Source of the DNA: Patescibacteria group bacterium
Lineage (GTDB): Bacteria; Patescibacteriota; Gracilibacteria; Absconditabacterales; Absconditicoccaceae
Direction of reading: 5' to 3'
Length of the DNA stretch: 37,179 bases
Assembly: GCA_022705745.1 (NCBI GenBank)
Contig: JAKJDW010000010.1
Location: forward strand, 1 to 37,179
Shown here: positions 28,300 through 36,899 of the stretch, one piece after another
Position numbering within the stretch: position 1 is the stretch's first letter
Layout of the letters: each line of letters starts with the position of its first letter
Program-made: the position numbers and the translations under genes
Notes under the pieces: model-generated
The model's input: only the letters and a program-made list of their open reading frames with translations
Database searches by the model: none
What the model was told of the DNA's origin: nothing

Positions 28300-28621
28300 A
28301 ATTAAAATTTTGTATTGAAAGTATTATAATGTTCTATATAAGTTTTTCAAGATGATTTACGATTTTAATGCTCCCATCACCCCTACACCTATTTTGATAT
28401 TTAATACTTCATTACGAACATTTTTTACTGTAATAACGGGCGGTTGATAACCGCCCCTACATCATTTTATAATTCACCCCGCTAAGCGGGGTTTCAACAC
28501 TTTATCACTTTATCATTTTATCACTTTATCATTTTATCACTTTATCACTTTATCATTTTATCATTTTATCACTTTATCGTGAGCGAAGCGAACTTTTTAA
28601 CTTTATAATCTCTCAGTACAC
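28300..28621. repeat. intergenic repeats before truB
   Basis: 28415-28475 carries the palindrome GGGCGGTTGATAACCGCCC with its flank, in inverted orientation to 4914-4963 (a few mismatches). CCCCGCTAAGCGGGG lies at 28477-28491. From 28498 to about 28579 comes a tandem array of eight-base units ATCACTTT and ATCATTTT, about ten in a row, followed by GTGAGCGAAGCGAAC. The array runs to within about 40 bases of the truB start. Confidence 0.85.
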
Positions 28622-29335
28622 ATGCTTATCGCAGTAGACAAACCACAGTGACTAAGTAGCTTTGATATAATCCGTGCCCTAAAAAGAGAACTTGGAGAAA
28701 AGAAAATTTGACACAGTGGGACATTGGATCCCATGGCTACTGGACTACTTTTGATATGAACAGACAAAGATACCAAGAAATTACATGAACTAACTGGGCT
28801 TGACAAAGAATATATTACCACAATAGACTTCTCAAAAGAATCAGACACATGGGACTTGGATTATCGAGAATATTTTGAAAAATATAAAATAAAAGATAAT
28901 TGAATTATCATACAAAATAATTTTATTTCAGGTCCCAAAATTGAAGACATAAAACTTAAATTAGACTCAATTATTCCTCATTGAGATCTACCACTTACCC
29001 CATTTAGCGCAAAGAAAAAAAATGGTAAAAAATTATATGAATTAGCCAGAGAATGAATTCAAGAAATAGAATACAAAACCATGAAAATAAATTGATATGA
29101 AATATTGGAGTATAATTTCCCCGAATTGATTCTAAAACTAGATGTATGATCCGGAACCTACATTAGATCAATATGATACCGACTTTGAAAAGAGTTTTGA
29201 ACTGGATGAATTCTTACAAAGCTTAGAAGAATAAGTATGTGAAAATATAATTTAGATGAAATTGAACTGGATAAAAAATGAACTTTCTTTATAAAAGACT
29301 GATGAGAAATAGATTTCAAATACAAAGTAGTTTAA
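28622..29335 (+). CDS. truB: tRNA pseudouridine-55 synthase TruB
   Basis: Makes pseudouridine 55 in the T-loop of tRNAs. 237 aa. MLIAVDKPQGLSSFDIIRAL opens the family core; KKIGHSGTLDPMATGLLLIG holds catalytic Asp36; KEYITTIDFSKESDTWDLD follows (family KTY....LG..T.T.D); TPFSAKKKNGKKLYELAREG is the PP.YSA.KV.G...Y..AR.G equivalent; and LDVGSGTYIRSIGYRLGKEFGTGGILTKLRRI ends the catalytic fold. The usual C-terminal PUA domain is short or absent. TGA glycines common. Starts at ATG 28622 directly after an AACTTTATAATC sequence with no Shine-Dalgarno. Confidence 0.94.
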
Positions 29336-29526
29336 AAGTTTGTAAGGTTGCAAGTCGATGGCCATCCCCCTTAGTAAGGGGATTAAGGGGGATCAAATAA
29401 AAACCATCATTTATCACGAAATCCCCCCTCCCCCCCCCTTAAAAAAGGGGGGCTATAACTTTATAACTTATAAACTTTATAACTTATAACTTTATAACTA
29501 ACTTTTAACTTTTAAACTAACAGCTT
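29336..29526. repeat. intergenic repeats before folA
   Basis: ATCCCCCTTAGTAAGGGGATTAAGGGGGATC (29364-29394) and a C8/G6 palindrome (29424-29452) of the C-rich family, then tandem AACTTATAAACTTTATAACTT units (29455-29515) ending 11 bases before the folA ATG. Confidence 0.8.
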
Positions 29527-29988
29527 ATGCTCATTTCACTAATAGCCTGAATGGCAAAAAATAGAACAATTGGTAAGGACAATAAACTTCCCTGGCATTA
29601 TCCAGAAGATTTACAATACTTCAAAAAAACAACTAGCTGATTCCCAATAATTATGGGATTAAACACCTATTATTCTATTGGAAGACCACTACCAAATAGA
29701 AGAAACATAGTACTAAGCTCTCAAGAAATCCAAATAGAATGAGTAGAAATTTTTCATTCAATACCAGAACTTTTGGAAACAGTAAAAGATGAAAAAGAAA
29801 TTTTTGTAATATGATGAGCTAGTATTTACAAACAATTCTTACCGTTAGCAGACAAAGTATATCTCACAGAAATAAAAAAAGAATATGATTGAGATACATT
29901 TTTCCCAGAATTTGAAAAAGATTTTTCAGAAATTTCTAGAGAAAAACACGATGATCTAGATTTTGTAGTCTATCAACGCAATAAATAA
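29527..29988 (+). CDS. folA: dihydrofolate reductase
   Basis: 153 aa. Reduces dihydrofolate to tetrahydrofolate with [39 protein letters not shown] (substrate-binding loop, acidic residue in the PEDL helix), [25 protein letters not shown] (NADPH site), [26 protein letters not shown], then YDGDTFFPEF. The length and motif order are those of bacterial DHFR. TGA glycines in AGMA, SGFP, IGGAS and YDGDT. With thyA at 11994 it forms the dTMP cycle. Placed between two pseudouridine-synthase genes on the same strand. Start ATG 29527; stop TAA. Confidence 0.95.
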
Positions 29989-30255
29989 TGAATGCTCACG
30001 GTGTTCGCGATAAAATGTTGAAATGATAAAATGATAAAGTGATAAAATGTTAAAATGATGAAATAAGTATTTATCACTTTATCATGAGCAAAGCGAATAT
30101 TTGCCATTTTATCATAAGCGAAGCTAACTTTATAACTTGTAACTTTATTAACCCCGCCCCGCCCCGCCCCGCAGCCCCGCAATACTGCGGGGCGGGGCGG
30201 GCTACGTGGCGGGGCAGGCTTTCAACTTTACAAACTTTCTAACTTAACAAACTTT
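29989..30255. repeat. intergenic repeats before truD
   Basis: GATAAAATGTTGAAATGATAAAATG units (30008-30062) and their inverse TATCACTTTATCATGAGCAAAGCG (30069-30100), then AACTTTATAACTTG units, then the GC-rich palindrome at 30152-30223 shared with 26135-26200, and AACTTTACAAACTTTC units ending at the truD ATG. No gene supported. Confidence 0.8.
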
Positions 30256-31449
30256 ATGCTCTTTCAATTCAAATCCAAACCAGAAGATTTTATAGTAAAA
30301 GAAGAATTATGATTCACACCAAGTTGAAAAGGTGATGTTTTTTTTGTAAACTTTCAAAAAACTGAGAAAAACACAATGGATATAATTGAACATTTATGCT
30401 ATGAGCTAAAATTGAAAAGAAACGACTTAGGAATAGCAGGGTTGAAAGACAAAAACGGAATCACAGAACAACGAATAAGCATATATAAAAAAATATTAAA
30501 TCAAATTGGATGAGAGGAAAAGTTTTTGGAAGTATTATGACAAAAAACAATTATATTAGATACAACATGGCACCATGAGCCACTAGCAATAGGTAAAAAT
30601 GCATGAAATTACTTCAAAATAAAGCTACAAGCAAAATCAGTAATTAGTCCTGAAATCAAAGAAAAAATAGAAAACAACATCAAAAAAATACAACAAAATT
30701 GATTCCCAAACTGCTTTGGGAAACAAAGATTTGGTAAATGATATAGAAATTTTTTTCGTGCAAAAGAAGTTTTTGAAAGCAATTCTACAAATAACCCAAC
30801 AAAACTAAACAAAAAAAATCCACAAAGTGAGTTTGAGATTCGTTTCAAACTACAAGCATACGCCAGCATGTACTTTAACGAATATACAATGAATAGGCGA
30901 AAAAGATGACAAATATTTTTATGATGAGATATTATGGTGGACAATAATAGCGCTTTTTGAACAAGAGTAGGAATTTATGGTGAATGAAAAGTGATGTTAT
31001 TCAACTATGCGAAATGTAAAAAAGAATTTGAATGACAAAATTTAATACAACCATATTATATCAGCGGAGAAACTATAGACTTGAAAAACAACAAAGAACG
31101 AATTCCTACATGACCAATGCTTGGCTTTAATATGCTAACTCCTCCATTAGAGTCAAAATCATATATCAAAGATTCTGAACTTTTGAAAAATACTGACTAC
31201 GAAAATCTGGGAATGAATGTGGCAAAGAAATACAAAATTTATGGTTTTAGAAGACCTTTGCGAACAATACCCAAAAACCTAAAATATTCGCGAGAAGAAA
31301 ACAAAAAAGACAAATTCAAAAAAGATCTAATCTTATCATTTTCATTACCTACAGGAAGCTATGCTACAGTATTTCTATGAACAATTTTTGATTGAATAGA
31401 TGAAAAAACAATCATAGAAAACTGATTAGAAATACCTTTGATAAACTAA
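30256..31449 (+). CDS. truD: tRNA pseudouridine-13 synthase TruD
   Basis: 397 aa. Modifies U13 of tRNA-Glu. SKPEDFIVKEELGFTPSGKGDVFFVNFQK and KNTMDIIEHL form the start; GIAGLKDKNGITEQRISI holds catalytic Asp65; HEPLAIGKNAGNYFKIKL; NGFPNCFGKQRFGKG is the family NYFG.QRFG; the insertion domain runs from about 180 to 300, with FGTRVGIYG and RIPTGPMLGF. The C-terminal FSLPTGSYATVFL matches the family end. TGA for many glycines. Length is somewhat above E. coli TruD. Start ATG 30256, no Shine-Dalgarno; stop TAA. Confidence 0.93.
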
Positions 31450-31555
31450 ATAACACTTAAAATCAAATTAAAATTACTAATTCCTATATTTTTATTACAA
31501 AAAATAGAAATATTACTACACTAAATATGACAAATTTACATTAAACTGTAAAACA

Positions 31556-31735
31556 ATGACAACAATTAAATTTCAGAATTCTCGTAAAACTCAAAAAAAA
31601 ATCAAAATTATGGAAAAAATTTTTGATAAATGAATTTTAGAATATCTAAAATCTCCCAAAGCAAAAGAAACAACCACACAAATCAATAAGCATTTGGAAC
31701 AAATAATAGATGAAGAAGACAAATACTTAGTATAA
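31556..31735 (+). CDS. small basic/acidic hypothetical protein
   Basis: 59 aa, not recognised. MTTIKFQNSRKTQKKIKIMEK is very basic; the C-terminus (KHLEQIIDEEDKYLV) is acidic. One TGA glycine (DKGIL). Its last nine bases overlap the end of gatA in convergent orientation. Start ATG 31556. The even charge split and open frame make a small helical protein likely, but with only 60 codons it could be spurious. Confidence 0.5.
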
Positions 31736-33109
31736 TCTCTCTATTTCTCTACCTACAACAAACAAATCATCTTCTTCCCATTTATTTGCCATTAAATGAA
31801 GTCCTACTGGCATTTGTTCCATAACAAAATTAAGTCCTGATTTATCAGCAAGCTCATCTTCTACAGTACCAACAGGAATAGAAATCGCTGGTAATCAAGC
31901 TAAATTAGCTGGAACTGTATATATATCTGCTAAATACATTTTCAAAGGATCGTTAATTTTTTCTCAAATTTTCCAAGCAACTTCTGGTGTTGTAGGAGTC
32001 AAAATTAAATCATATTTTTGAAAAATATTATCAATATCCTGAGTTAATTTTTGTCTAGCTTTTTGGGCTTTCAAATAGTATCACTCATAATTTGAGCTAC
32101 TAAGAACATAAGAACCAAGCAAAATCCTCCTTTTTACTTCCTCTCCAAATCACTCTGATCTAATAGCAGAATAATAATCTTGAATGTTATCATAATCCAT
32201 TGTATTTTTCTGTAAACCAAACCTAATCCCATCAAATCTAGATAAATTAGTACTAACCTCTGCTGGCATCAAAGTATAATAAATAGGAAGAGCATACTCT
32301 AAAACTGGCAAATCTATTTCATCTATTTGTACTCATTTAGAACGAAGTTTCTCTACTACTTCTAGAATTCTAGCTTTAATTTTGGGGTCTAATCATTCTC
32401 AAAAAGCCTGTTTTGGTAAAGCTATCTTGTATTCATTTATTTTTTTAGTAGATTTTAGCAGTTCATCAGCTCTTTTATCTGATTGAGAATCCCTTGGATC
32501 AAATCACATAATAGCTTTTAATAAAGTTTCTGCATCATCTATGGTTTTGGTGAAAATTCAAACCTGATCCAAGCTACTTGCCATAGGTTGAACCCCATAC
32601 CTACTGATTCTACCATAAGTTGGCTTGAGTCAAACAAGTCCACAAAATGCTGCTGGTTGACGAACACTTCCTCCTGTATCAGTTCATAATGCTACCATAC
32701 AAAGATCTTTTGCCACAGCTACAGCTGATCATCAACTAGAGCCTCCTGCCACTCTATTTGTTCAAAATGGATTTATCGGCGTTCCAAAAAAAGAGGTTTC
32801 ATTGGTAGATCACATAGCAAATTCATCCATGTTTGTCTTTCATATCACAATTCATCAATTTTTTTGTAAATTTTCTATACAAGTCGCTGTATATGGAGCT
32901 ACATAATTTGCCAATATCTTTGATCCACAACTAGAAATATTTCATTTTGTCATAATATTATCTTTAATTCCAACTATCATTCATCATAAAATTCAGTCAG
33001 GATTTTTGCACTCAATATTATTCTCCAATCTCAAAAAAATATTTTCTTTGTTTTTGATACTGTTTTCTATTTTATTTTTATATTCTTCCACAAGATTTTG
33101 TTTAGACAT
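31727..33109 (-). CDS. gatA: Asp-tRNA(Asn)/Glu-tRNA(Gln) amidotransferase subunit A
   Basis: 460 aa. Amidase that supplies ammonia for Gln-tRNA (and Asn-tRNA) formation, with GatB and GatC. Catalytic Lys in MIVGIKDNIMTKGN, the amidase signature RVAGGSSGGSAVAVA (cis-Ser), and [24 protein letters not shown] with the nucleophile serine. LPKQAFGEGLDPKIKARILE, ALPIYYTLMPAEVSTNLSRFDG and LTPTTPEVAGKI follow family order, ending PAISIPVG...MPVGLHLMANKGEEDDLF. GatB and GatC lie outside the window. TGA glycines dense in the signature. Start ATG 33107-33109; stop TAA. Confidence 0.95.
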
Positions 33110-33491
33110 AAAAAGATTTTGTTTTGAAATAAAAATTTTTTACTAACATCAACTTAATAAATTAACCCCTCAAGGGAATAAGAGCTTCTATATTTGATCC
33201 ACAACCAAATACATCAATTTTTAATTCTAAATCACCACTATCCCCTCTTCTTCAAATATAAATCACCCCCTTAATCCTCCTCTTTTCCCGACTTATCTCG
33301 AACAAAGTGAGATCCCGATCCATCGGGAGAGGACTCCTTTCAGTCAAAAAAAGAGGGGGATTTGGGTAAGTAAGCCCCTCTTTTTCAAAGAGGGGTTTGG
33401 GGTGATTTAAGCCACAAAGGGGGTGAGGGATGATTTAGAATCAATTTAATAACCAACACTACTACAAGACATGCTTTATAAACTACACTTT
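33110..33491. repeat. intergenic region with C-rich and palindromic repeats
   Basis: AAATCACCCCCTTAATCCTCC (33250-33275) and its inverse AGAGGGGGATTTGGG (33352-33366), and CCCCTCTTTTTCAAAGAGGGG (33377-33397). Between them are hairpins CCCGATCCATCGGG (33316-33329) and TCTCGAACAAAGTGAGA. The overall shape is a nested inverted repeat about 160 bases long. No gene supported. Confidence 0.7.
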
Positions 33492-34067
33492 CTACTTAAA
33501 CAAATTCCCAAACACATTTACAATCTGTTGATAATCAAAATCACTCAAACTTCTTGGTTTTTTTGTGGTAGTTTTAGATGGTATAATTTCTTTTTTTTCA
33601 TCCACATTTAACACTTTTCAAGCATTTTCTTGTCCTCAACTAGTTTCATCTTCTGAAATAATATCCACTCAAGTATAGGCAATGGGTTCCAAATTTTCAT
33701 CTACATCCACTACAACCAAATCTCCTGTTTTTGTATCTATATCAATCAAAACATCTTCATCCACATGAAGCTCAGACTTATCTTTTTTTCACAGAATCTC
33801 TTCAATCTCCTTATTTAGTGATTCCAACCGTCCAAAATCATATTCTTCGTTTTCATCAACCAGCTCTTTTTGAACATCACCAGTAATGGAAGTTGTTTCT
33901 CATTTCAGCTTTATTTTATTCTTTGAAACAATCCCAATACTAGTCGGAATAGACTTAATTTTATCTATTAATCTATTCGCCCCATCTGGATTAATAAAGC
34001 GATAAACAACAAAAACAACCAAAAGCAGAATCAATACAATAAACACTCTTCTAAGAAATTTTAGCAT
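33492..34067 (-). CDS. hypothetical acidic protein with one N-terminal membrane helix
   Basis: 191 aa, not recognised. N-terminal anchor LRRVFIVLILLLVVFVVYRF (residues 5-24), then a long acidic, low-complexity chain rich in Asp, Glu and Lys (DENEEYDFGRLESLNKEIEEIL, HVDEDVLIDIDTKTGDLVVVDVDENLE), a Ser/Thr/Lys tail (IIPSKTTTKKPRSLSD) and a short terminal segment DYQQIVNVFGNLFK. Most likely a single-pass envelope protein. Glycines mixed between GGN and TGA. Start ATG 34065; stop TAG. It is divergent from rsmA with 159 bases between starts. Confidence 0.68.
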
Positions 34068-34189
34068 TTTAAAAGTTTAAAAAATAAACATCGTAAATGT
34101 TATAAATATTAGCACAATTATATCAATAATATTTTATATAAAAAATTTCAACAAAAACAATATTCTATTTTTTTTTGATCCAGAAACAG

Positions 34190-34195
34190 TATAAT
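34190..34195 (+). promoter_or_regulatory. candidate -10 box before rsmA
   Basis: A consensus TATAAT stands 31 bases before the rsmA start. No good -35 lies 16-18 bases upstream (a T-run is there instead), so the assignment is weak. Confidence 0.3.
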
Positions 34196-34226
34196 GATTA
34201 CATATTTTATTTATGAACAAGTTTTG

Positions 34227-35000
34227 ATGGGAACACATCTTTGACAAAATTTTTTGATAGATACCAAAGTCCAAAGCTACATAGCAGATAAGATCAGCAA
34301 AATCTACAAAAAAAACAATCTAGAAGCAATTATTGAAATCGGCCCCGGAAAATGAGCTATCACAAAAAAAATTTATCAAATTTCTAATAATTTTTGTGTA
34401 ATAGAAAAAGATCCCACTATGAAAGAACATCTGGATAAAATTCTATCCAAAGAACAAATAAATTTTGCTGATGTTTTAGAAGAAAATATTGAAAACAAAT
34501 TAAAAAACATAAATCCAAAAAAAACTTTAATTGTAGGGAACTTACCATATTACATCACTTCTCCAATTTTCAGGAAATTTTTTGGAAATGGGAAACAAGA
34601 GTTTTTTGGGGGATTTTTTATGATTCAAGACGAAGTAGGAGAAAAAATAAAGACTGATAGCAAAAAAAAATCATTCCTTTGGTGGTTGGTAAACTACGCT
34701 TACGATATTATATATTGGAAAACTGTTTGAGCAAAATCCTTCAATCCAGCACCAAAAGTAAAATCTTGTTTAGTAGAATTTAGAATAAAAACAGAAAAAA
34801 TAGGTTTAGATTTTGATAAATTGTTAGAATTTTTGGACTTATATGCTCCTTTTAGTAGAAAAACATTATGAGCAATAGAAAAAATCTTAATCAAACAGAA
34901 TAAAAAAACATTTTCCATACCGGAAGACTTAAAAAAACATAGATTAGAAGAATTGAATTGGAATAATCTGAAAAATATTATAAACAAATCGCATAATTAA
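34227..35000 (+). CDS. rsmA: 16S rRNA (adenine1518/1519-N6) dimethyltransferase
   Basis: KsgA/RsmA, which dimethylates two adenines in helix 45 of 16S rRNA. 257 aa. MGTHLGQNFLIDTKVQSYIADKI (family LGQ.FL.D), motif I AIIEIGPGKGAITKKI, acidic motif VIEKDPTMKEHL, motif IV TLIVGNLPYYITSPIFRKF, then FFMIQDEVGEKI and a C-terminal helical domain FNPAPKVKSCLVEF...YAPFSRKTLGAIEKIL. The ATG at 34213 is out of frame with the family; ATG 34227 gives the canonical N-terminus. The last 31 codons start with a 54-bp stretch repeated exactly at 36677-36730. Ends SHN at TAA; a terminator follows. Confidence 0.94.
34905..34958 (+). repeat. 54-bp direct repeat in rsmA 3' end, copy 1
   Basis: Codes in the rsmA frame for KTFSIPEDLKKHRLEELN. 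Identical to 36677-36730, 1772 bases away. After the repeat the two ends differ but stay related in protein (this copy: WNNLKNIINKSHN then stop; other copy: QTDIIQIINT then stop). Confidence 0.95.
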
Positions 35001-35009
35001 CATTTAAAA

Positions 35010-35033
35010 AAGGCCGATAAAAATATCGACCTT
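35010..35033. terminator. bidirectional terminator between rsmA and the UGA-free gene
   Basis: AAGGCCGATA (35010-35019), loop AAAA, TATCGACCTT (35024-35033) with one mismatch (GU-tolerant on one strand). A-rich on one side and TTATGTTTT on the other. Serves rsmA and, on the minus strand, the gene ending at 35039. Confidence 0.7.
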
Positions 35034-35038
35034 ATGTT

Positions 35039-35632
35039 TTAACACATAACTTCATATTCTAAATTTTTACAAATTCCCAATTTGGGAACTTGCACATCAA
35101 AACTAAAGAGAAAAGAGGGTCTTTCAGGGTAATTATCATATTTTACATCATTTAGTGTGTATATGAACCCATCTTTTTTCACTACAATTCTCCTAGTAAA
35201 AGTGATACGAAAACCAGCCCAAAGAAATGCCTGATACCAATTAGAATGGTATTCAAGCTTACAACTCTTTATAAAATCATCATCACTCATCTGTATCTCA
35301 AAATTATCACGAGCTATATTCACCATATCAGTTAAAAATGTTTTTTTAGCAAATAATCGTGATGGTTCATCTAATTCTGATTCTATAAAACACCACCTTA
35401 TGAGTGCTTCAAGTATCAGTCCTATAAAGAGACCAACGCTCCCACAACAAACATAAAGAAGAATTTTTTCACAGACACGAGGAACATTATCAGAAAAAAA
35501 TAGAGCACTTCCCAAAACACACAATAAAGGGAAAATAAGTAGGAATATAGTACGATTCAAGCGAAGACGAAATGATACCTTGCCAACTAAAGCCTTATTT
35601 TCCTCTTCAAACATTTTTGCATAATTTTTCAT
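35039..35632 (-). CDS. hypothetical membrane protein lacking UGA codons
   Basis: 197 aa, not recognised. After MKNYAKMFEEENKALVGKVSFRLRLNR come two hydrophobic helices: about 29-47 (IFLLIFPLLCVLGSALFF) and 55-80 (CEKILLYVCCGSVGLFIGLILEALI). The soluble C-terminal 110 residues have mixed alpha/beta sequence (MVNIARDNFEIQMSDDDFI, FRITFTRRIVVKKDGFIYTLND). All eight glycines are GGN and its tryptophans are TGG; no in-frame TGA. It shares its layout (two close helices, soluble tail, private terminator) with the gene at 15075 but little sequence likeness. It lies divergent to the TrmB-like gene inside the rsmA duplication. Stop TAA; start ATG 35630-35632. Confidence 0.75.
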   Translation of the reverse strand: MKNYAKMFEEENKALVGKVSFRLRLNRTIFLLIFPLLCVLGSALFFSDNVPRVCEKILLYVCCGSVGLFIGLILEALIRWCFIESELDEPSRLFAKKTFLTDMVNIARDNFEIQMSDDDFIKSCKLEYHSNWYQAFLWAGFRITFTRRIVVKKDGFIYTLNDVKYDNYPERPSFLFSFDVQVPKLGICKNLEYEVMC

Positions 35633-35821
35633 AACTATAATTTTTTTGTTTCTGCTTACTTATAGGCATCAGCTTTCCTATTTTTATTTTTATTTTATAA
35701 TCATAATACCCATAACACACAATAAGTCAATTCGCTTTAACAAAAACATATTTAGAAAGAAAACCCACTTTATTTAAGCAATCTTAAACAAATAAAAAAT
35801 GTTATATTTAATTAACAAAAC

Positions 35822-35849
35822 TTGACTTTATAAAATATTTTAATATGCT
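35822..35849 (+). promoter_or_regulatory. candidate promoter of the TrmB-like gene
   Basis: TTGACT (35822-35827), a 16-base spacer and TATGCT (35844-35849), 33 bases before the ATG. The -10 is imperfect. It lies in the 249-base divergent region shared with the UGA-free membrane gene. Confidence 0.35.
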
Positions 35850-35881
35850 AACACCATATTTATTTAATAAAGAACATATTT

Positions 35882-36667
35882 ATGAATAAATCATATGATC
35901 GAAAATTAATAGAAATATTGGAGAATTTAGGACTGCATAAATCCGAGGCAAAAGTTTTTATAACATGATTACAAATAGGCGCAGCTAGTATTCAAGACCT
36001 CTCCAAATTCGCCAATATCAATCGTATTACCACACATGTAATAGTAAACAAACTAATAGAAAAAAAACTTTTCTTAGAAACAAGATCTGGAAAAAAAAGA
36101 TTAGTTTATCCAAATAAAATAGACATTTTAAATACATTATTACAAGAAAAAAAAATTGAACTCAACAAGGTTGAACATGACATTCAGTCCATAAAATCAA
36201 TAATGAATCTAATTCAAATCAAAAAGGACACCTATCCCAAAATCAGATTTTTTGAATGACGAGAGTGAATCATCCAAATGTTAAAAGAAGTTATTAGGGA
36301 CAAACAAGATATGTTTGGAATATCCAACAATTCTTTTGGATGATTTTTCAACATTGAAATCACAAAAAAATCCTATGAAAAAAGAATTCCTATGGGAATA
36401 AAAACAAAACTAATCTTAGAGCCATGATTTAATGATATCCGATATAATGACAAAAAGAAAAGCAAATATCTAATAGAAATACGTCTTTTAAAGCAAAATG
36501 GAATGTTTGATTGATGAATAAATGTATGGGGAAATAAAGTTGCTCTACATTCTTATAAAGTAAACTCTGTAATTACTACAATAATTGAAAATCCAGAAAT
36601 AGCAAAAATGATAAAATTTTTGTTTAACACTTTACGAGCAGAATCTACAGAATATGTGAAAAAATAA
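35882..36667 (+). CDS. TrmB-like transcriptional regulator
   Basis: 261 aa. N-terminal winged helix-turn-helix: YDRKLIEILENLGLHKSEAKVFITGLQIGAASIQDLSKFANINRITTHVIVNKLIEKKLF, as in TrmB/PadR-like regulators. Then a helical linker (LQEKKIELNKVEHDIQSIKSI) and a sensor-like C-terminal domain: PKIRFFEGREGIIQMLKEVIRDKQDMFGISN, typical of the TrmB family C-terminal region seen in many CPR genomes, ending FLFNTLRAESTEY. Uses TGA for several glycines, in contrast to the divergent neighbour, so it belongs to this code. Start ATG 35882; stop TAA. Confidence 0.78.
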
Positions 36668-36676
36668 AAAACAATT

Positions 36677-36763
36677 AAAACATTTTCCATACCGGAAGAC
36701 TTAAAAAAACATAGATTAGAAGAATTGAATCAAACTGATATCATACAAATTATAAATACCTAA
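36677..36763 (+). pseudogene. duplicated 3' end of rsmA
   Basis: Twenty-eight codons in the rsmA frame: KTFSIPEDLKKHRLEELN, encoded by the exact 54-bp copy, then QTDIIQIINT and TAA. No start or upstream rsmA sequence. Either the displaced original end of rsmA after an insertion brought in a new end, or a local duplication. Confidence 0.85.
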
Positions 36764-36822
36764 AACATAAAACCAAATTTTCTATCTATAATAATCTTTC
36801 AAAAACACTTGACAAACATGTA

Positions 36823-36839
36823 TTAATTGCTGCAATTAA
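36823..36839. promoter_or_regulatory. palindrome before the terminal transposase gene
   Basis: TTAATTGC-T-GCAATTAA, perfect 8-base arms around one base, with TTGACA just upstream (36809-36814) and TATAAT at 36861-36866. The -35/-10 distance (46) is too long for one promoter, so this may be an element end or an operator. Confidence 0.35.
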
Positions 36840-36899
36840 GTTCGTTTTTTAAGAAATGAGTATAATTAGATTAGTTTTTATATACTAATCAATACTCAG

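Noticed and set aside
28498-28579. CRISPR or iteron-type origin
   Set aside because: Units are 8 bases, degenerate, without spacers; no dnaA or rep gene and no DnaA boxes nearby.
34213-34260. Upstream ATG as the start of rsmA
   Set aside because: That frame reaches TAG after 15 codons; ATG 34227 gives the family N-terminus LGQNFLID.
36809-36866. TTGACA and TATAAT as a single promoter for the terminal transposase
   Set aside because: They are 46 bases apart, far beyond the usual 16-18.
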